Assembly: GCA_963682055.1 (NCBI GenBank)
Contig: OY821746.1
Span: 29,330,481 to 29,394,480 of the forward strand
DNA from: Primula veris
Taxonomy: Eukaryota; Streptophyta; Magnoliopsida; Ericales; Primulaceae
Direction: 5' to 3'
Length of the DNA stretch: 64,000 bases
The translations under genes and the position numbers were made by a program. Positions 59,333-64,000 of this stretch are shown here, piece after piece (the first letter of the stretch is position 1; every line of letters begins with the position of its first letter). The notes beneath the pieces were generated by a model, which had not been told where the DNA came from, made no database searches, and was given only the letters and a program-made list of their open reading frames with translations.

Positions 59333-59558
59333 CTTCCTCCTTCTCAAAATATTGTGACTCTGCAATTTTGATTGACAAATATCTCGTATTTAAATTGTTG
59401 AAATATAAAATTTTAAATTGTGTTCATTTAGTTTAACGTTTAAACTATGTGATTAACTTTTAAAAAAATCAATTTCGTCGACAACTTATATATGAATTAT
59501 TTGTCTGTTAAAATTACACGCAGGTTTGTATAAACCCAACAATTTGAGACGCAGTGAG
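59333..59558. mobile_element. Stowaway-like MITE, copy 3
   Basis: The 226-bp element lies between TA dinucleotides (59331-59332 and 59559-59560). The left end CTTCCTCCTTCTCAAAATAT and the minus-strand right end CTCACTGCGTCTCAAATTGT are imperfect inverted repeats of the Stowaway type. Confidence 0.65.
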
Positions 59559-59560
59559 TA

Positions 59561-61220
59561 AATCTTTTAAAATTATTATTTGGACATGGGTAGAAAGATC
59601 ATAATTGACCTATCTTTTTGCCCTTGTTTTGGGCTCCAAAGAATATATTCTAAAACGAATTTTCTCTCTTTCCTTTTAATGCCACTAATAACTTTCTTGC
59701 TTCTTCTACAAGATCCTGCTGCTTGGTGATATTCTGTCTCTTGTCACCACTCGTTTTCGTGTTTTCAATCATGGTTCAAAGTACGATTTTCTTTTGTCTC
59801 CTCCCCTAGCTTAATGCATGAAAATGTTAGAAACATGTATTAGTATAAATAAAGAATTATTTTAGGGGATGTAAGAAAATAATGAAATCATTACAAATTT
59901 ACAATGTAAAACATCAATCAATTGAAAGTCCCGTTTTCAAAAATAAACATTTAGTTGTTATTTTTTTCAAATTTTAATTAATAATTAAATTTAGTTTACT
60001 ATCCACTAGCGTTCTATATTTTTATTTGAGTTTTTATTGTGTTGTAAAATTTGTTTTTAATTTATTAAATCATAATTTGTCTAATATATAATAAAAATTA
60101 AAAAATTAAATTAGTTATTGAAAATGTATCATATAACTCTAATTTTTTTAATCTAATAGTTGTAAAAGTGACTGGAGATTTTACAGTCTAACTCAATAAC
60201 TGCACAAAATGTGGACCCCAAATATGACGTGTTTTGTTACTTTTGTAGGCTACCAAAGATAGAGGTTGAACATCATAAATTCATTTTCTCATTTTTTTTT
60301 TATAAGTATTGGCGTACTAATCAGTATAGAACATTCCACCATGATTCAGACAGCTTTTCAGATTTTCATTCTACTTCGTCGTAGCTTTACTGGAGATTCG
60401 ATAAGTTTGTCGAAGCTCCGACGATACTGGATAAGCGGTGCTTCATGATGGTGGTGCTTAGAGGTGAAAATGGTATGTGTTGGAGTGAGTGATGAGTTAC
60501 TGTATGGTAAATGTAGTTTTTGCAAAGAAATGTTATAATTTTCGTTAATACAGTTTGGTGAATTGTATTGGTCATAACCTCTTAAATTTAACATCTTAAA
60601 AGGTAGCACATGGCATGGTTCGTTTACTTAGGCTTGACGAAATTTAAAATTCCAATCCAACCCAATCCATTTGAATCGGTTTTGGATTTGATTGGGTCTA
60701 AGGGTTATCTAAGCACGACGTGAAAAAAAAACCAAAACGTTCAATAGATGTGGAACGTACAACATAAAACCATAACATATCCAAACAAATTAAAGTTTGT
60801 AAATTAAAACATAATGTAGAATGAAATCACGAAACACAATATGCTTGATCGAGCACCGTGGTAACGGATGAGAAAGTGGAAGTTAAAGTTTAATTGGTTT
60901 CTTTTGTAATGTTGTTTATATGTATAGTTTAATTTTATTATATATAAATAAAAATGAAGGAAATTCTATGATTTTATTAATAAAATTATTGGGAAAAAAA
61001 GTGTGAAAAATAAAATTAAAAACAACCTAAAAAGAAACTTATAAATAACCCAACTTCTAATTATTTATTCTTGTCTGAATTTTCTCAAACCCTTTAATTG
61101 ATATATTTTCTTTACATTGTGAAACCCTATTATTTATCATTAAAATAACCTGAAGTTTGGCTCGGGGGAAGATATGAGCATCAACTAGATCCGTGATAAT
61201 GGAATAGTCGTTGAAATACA
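59561..61220. other. AT-rich intergenic DNA
   Basis: Short frames at 60266-60609 on both strands overlap each other and have no recognisable motif. AATCCAACCCAATCCA and related words near 60653 resemble a degraded hAT-like element. Confidence 0.4.
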
Positions 61221-61639
61221 TTAGAGCATGTTTATCGATGTGTTGGTTTAATATGTTGGTTCAACTTAAGTTGAAGATGTTGGTTCGTAGGGAGCGACGG
61301 ATCAAGTTTATCGGTGTGTTGGTTTAGTGTGTTGGTTTAACTTAAGTTTTTTAAAAAATATAATATTAAGTTTCAAATGTTATTATAATTACTAAATAAG
61401 TTCTAACAGTTTTGAATGTTATTGCAAATAGGACCTAACAGTTATAATTGTAAACAAAAACTAAAAACTTTAGTAAAATTTAAATAACATAAAAAGAAAC
61501 ATTCATTTCATTAATTAATAAAAAAGTACATCAATAAAAAAAATCAGATCAATTAAAAATAAAAATCACATCAATTAAAAATAAAAACTACATCAATTGA
61601 AAATAAAAATAACATCAAATAAGAAATTAAAACTACATC

Positions 61640-62886
61640 AATTAAACCGAAAGATTTCGTATGATTTCAACTTGTTTTGGTATGATCCAGTTTCATCTAC
61701 CTGTCGTGATATTCGGATCATCGGGATCTAATTCCATAATCCTTTCTTGCATCTCTCAAAATTGTGCACGCGATTCCTCTCTAGATGCAGCCGTTTTCTC
61801 TTTAGCTGCAGCCGTCATTGCCGACATGTTACTCACTGATATTGATATCTCGCACTTTGTTCCTCTCTATAAGAAGTCATAAAATCCACTACACTAGATG
61901 ACGAACTAGAATTTCTAGAGGCCTCTGCCTTTGCGGCTTTTCTATCTTTTGGCCTCTCTAACTTATTCGAAATCGATACTTCTTCAATTACGTCATCATC
62001 GATATCAAAACCGGTTGATTTTGATCCACTCTCTACATTAGTTTTTTATTTTTTTATTTTATCTTCTTAAATATGGGTGTGCCATTTTGGTTGATCTTTC
62101 AAAATGATAAAACAACAATGATCTTTAAAGGGTTCACCCATATCTTCGAAAAAATCGAGTTCCGCGGCTTTATACTAAAAATTTATTAAAAAATTATTGT
62201 AATTAGTCTAAATAAACAAGTTGATAATTAAAAAACTAATGTATATTACTAATTAAAAAATTATGCAAAAGTTTATAAAATCATACCACATCGTGGTCCA
62301 CTCTCCTGCTTTTTTGCCTCCTTTCCTCGTGGTTAAAATATGCTTGGAATTTTTTCACCCTTTTACTCACATCGCCAAAGTGGTGGCGCAACATTTCCGA
62401 CGAACGCTGAGAATGCCATCCATCGGGTAACTCGTGGTGGTAATCGGCATGAATTTTCAACCAGTATTGCCATTTTGCTTGTTCATTGCCAACAATCCTA
62501 TCGGTTGATATATTACACCAACTTTTACAAAGTCGCTCATCTTCATATTCGGTCCACAGTTTTCGATCAATCGTATTTGTATCGGTTTGAGTTTGGTTTT
62601 TTTTTCTTGGGATGCGTTTTGAAGGTTGAGAAAATTGGGGTTCGAAAGATTGGGTTGAATATTGAGGTGAGTTGTCGTATGTATATTGAGAGGAATGATA
62701 TTGGGAGGAAGACACGTAATACGTTTCATCATCGGGATTTATTGGGTAATTGAAATTATCACCACCATAATTGGCCAATTGTAAAGAATAAATATGTTTA
62801 GTGATATATGAAAAATAATATGAGTGAGAAAATTGTGTGGTTTGAATGAAAATGTGTGTGTTTATATAGGGAGAGAAATGAGTCAA
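61640..62886 (-). pseudogene. Harbinger ORF1 (Myb/SANT, NAM-associated type), degenerate
   Basis: Exon 1 (minus, up to 62287) carries a Myb/SANT-like region (WTEYEDERLCKSWCNIS, DRIVGNEQAKWQYWLKI) and FGDVSKRVKKFQAYFNHEER. A donor GTATGA at 62286 and acceptor TTTTTAG at 62175 give a 112-bp phase-0 intron. Exon 2 continues AAELDFFEDMGEPFKDHCC and LKDQPKWHTH, the PF-x-CW-ILK-PKW block of this family. It then meets a TAA (62067-62069), another about 20 bp later, and more downstream after KLERPKDRKAAKAEASRN. In PIF/Harbinger, ORF1 helps the transposase reach the nucleus and bind the ends. The Met at 62886 lies upstream of a TATATAAA, so it is probably not the start; a lost ATG near 62795 (now TTG before ANYGG) is possible. 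Confidence 0.75.
62857..62866 (-). promoter_or_regulatory. Putative TATA box of Harbinger ORF1
   Basis: The minus strand reads CCCTATATAAACAC, a good plant TATA box, about 60 bp before the likely coding start. Confidence 0.5.
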
Positions 62887-63315
62887 AATTAATTTTTTTT
62901 AACATTTTAGACTGAAAAAAAATATAACTAGCCATTATTTAGGACCTATTTGTATAATTTAAAAGTTTAGAAAACTTAAAAATTACTAATATTACTGTTT
63001 ATTACCGTTATAAGGACTAAATCGCAATAATTTGAAACTACAGGACCAACGGAGTAATTATAACGGTATGATTTTTTTTAATACAATACAAAATACAGGG
63101 ACTGATTTGTAATTGTACAAGGAACAATCTCTGTAATTATCAACACGGAGCCAACACAGACAGGTGTTGGCAGCGAAGCCCAAAAAGAGAGAAGAGAGAG
63201 AGAGGGAGGCTACACCCCTCCGCAACCCACACTCTCTACTCCGTCCGATAAACGTGATTAGAGGCTGATGTGCGGTTACACCCACCGCAACCCATCTGCG
63301 ATAAAGATGCCCTTA

Positions 63316-64000
63316 TATAAGCTAAAATCACCATGTCTCAGTGAAAATCCTCTAAGTTTAGTGTCTTATTAGCAGGGAAAGTGTTAAAATTACTCTTTTC
63401 ACTAGGTTCACCTTCAAAGAGTACTTCATTGGCTTAATTTTCTAAAGTGCGACTAAATTCAACTCTATCTTTTACCGCTTTCTTTTTATCATCAATCACG
63501 TATTTTGAGATTTTTACACCACTTTCGATTCACTGTTGGGATCCGGGCGGTCCGGTCTAAACATTATTACTTTTCATTTATCATCAGAATTAAAGGTGTG
63601 TCATTTTTCATTTTGTAACAATCTATTCCCCTTCATCAATTATCAAATCCACTCATTTCTGTACTCTTTCATTCTTCACATTTTTTGCTGAACTTACTCA
63701 TAACTCACTATTCTGTTGTTATGTTGTTCTTCCCCTTTGTCATTGGTGAGCTTGTTGAGAGATTTTCTTATTGAATAATTTGACCTTTGAATTTAATTAG
63801 CCCTTGTTTTATATCCTACTTTTTATCTTATTTTTCATTTTGCTCCTAAAACCTGCATTTGTCTTCATTTTGTTTCAAAAGAAACAAAAATAGTAATAAA
63901 TTTCCGTAAGTATAATATTTTTCACCGTAGCCAATTCGAACTTTGTGCATAAAATTTAATGTTAAATCGACTTCAAAGGCTATGTCGGGTCTTGCAAAAC
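63316..64000. other. AT-rich DNA to window end
   Basis: I see no supportable gene or repeat boundary. Confidence 0.45.

Larger units (their letters stand above)
61221..63315 (-). mobile_element. PIF/Harbinger element with ORF1 only
   Basis: A 2089-bp element (61224-63312) lies between TTA duplications (61221-61223 and 63313-63315). The left end GAGCATGTTTATCG and the minus-strand right end GGGCATCTTTATCG form the terminal inverted repeats. Copies of GTTTATCGG also occur just inside each end (about 61298 and 63243). It carries a Myb/SANT-type ORF1 on the minus strand but no DDE transposase, so it can only be moved by help from elsewhere. Confidence 0.8.

Noticed and set aside
60266..60609. 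Overlapping frames on both strands
   Set aside because: Mutually exclusive, short, and without known motifs.
62457..62753. Alternative frames over the Harbinger ORF1
   Set aside because: The conserved Myb/SANT sequence is in the 62281-62886 minus frame; the others are shadows.

Overview
The window is nuclear DNA from a plant, most likely a eudicot. It is AT-rich, has long gene-poor stretches, one conserved intron-bearing plant gene, typical plant Ty1/copia and Ty3/gypsy retrotransposons, many MITEs and a piece of chloroplast rpoC2. I cannot name the species. Nothing looks bacterial or viral, and I see no tRNA, rRNA or CRISPR array.

Layout. Bases 1-9000 are intergenic with small DNA transposons: a CACTA-like element at 1457-1894, two related Stowaway MITEs at 2611-2846 and 3396-3630, and a hAT-like element at 6050-6798. 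There is also a GGGGTTTT tract at 5357 and a broken RNase H domain at 8181-8729. Bases 9400-19000 may carry a poorly recognised multi-exon gene, best supported by three phase-0 exons at 17386-18927. A reverse-oriented copia element (10563-16326, TSD AATAC) lies upstream of them and has lost half its reverse transcriptase, its RNase H and part of its 3' LTR. A solo LTR of the same family sits at 19497-20867 (TSD TATCG). A complete, very young gypsy chromovirus occupies 21123-31354 (TSD ACACC). Its two 1909-bp LTRs differ at only two sites I could find, and it splits a small open reading frame.

The one confident host gene is at 32553-38636 on the plus strand. It has three exons coding for a 578-residue coiled-coil protein of the plant At5g41620-like family. 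Its first intron holds a three-copy tandem repeat and a 1.3-kb solo LTR.

Bases 39000-64000 are intergenic and mostly made of small transposable elements. They include an rpoC2 fragment, a Mutator-like element filled with TATGCA-rich low-complexity sequence, a Tourist/Harbinger MITE with a 23-bp hairpin, a hAT MITE with a perfect 8-bp TSD, LINE remnants, and a 2.1-kb PIF/Harbinger element carrying only a degenerate Myb/SANT ORF1. Element boundaries rest on terminal motifs and target-site duplications read by eye.

I found no clear new biological system. The most informative features are the nested or deleted retrotransposons with intact target-site duplications, the compensated hairpins in the gypsy LTR, and the ORF1-only Harbinger element.
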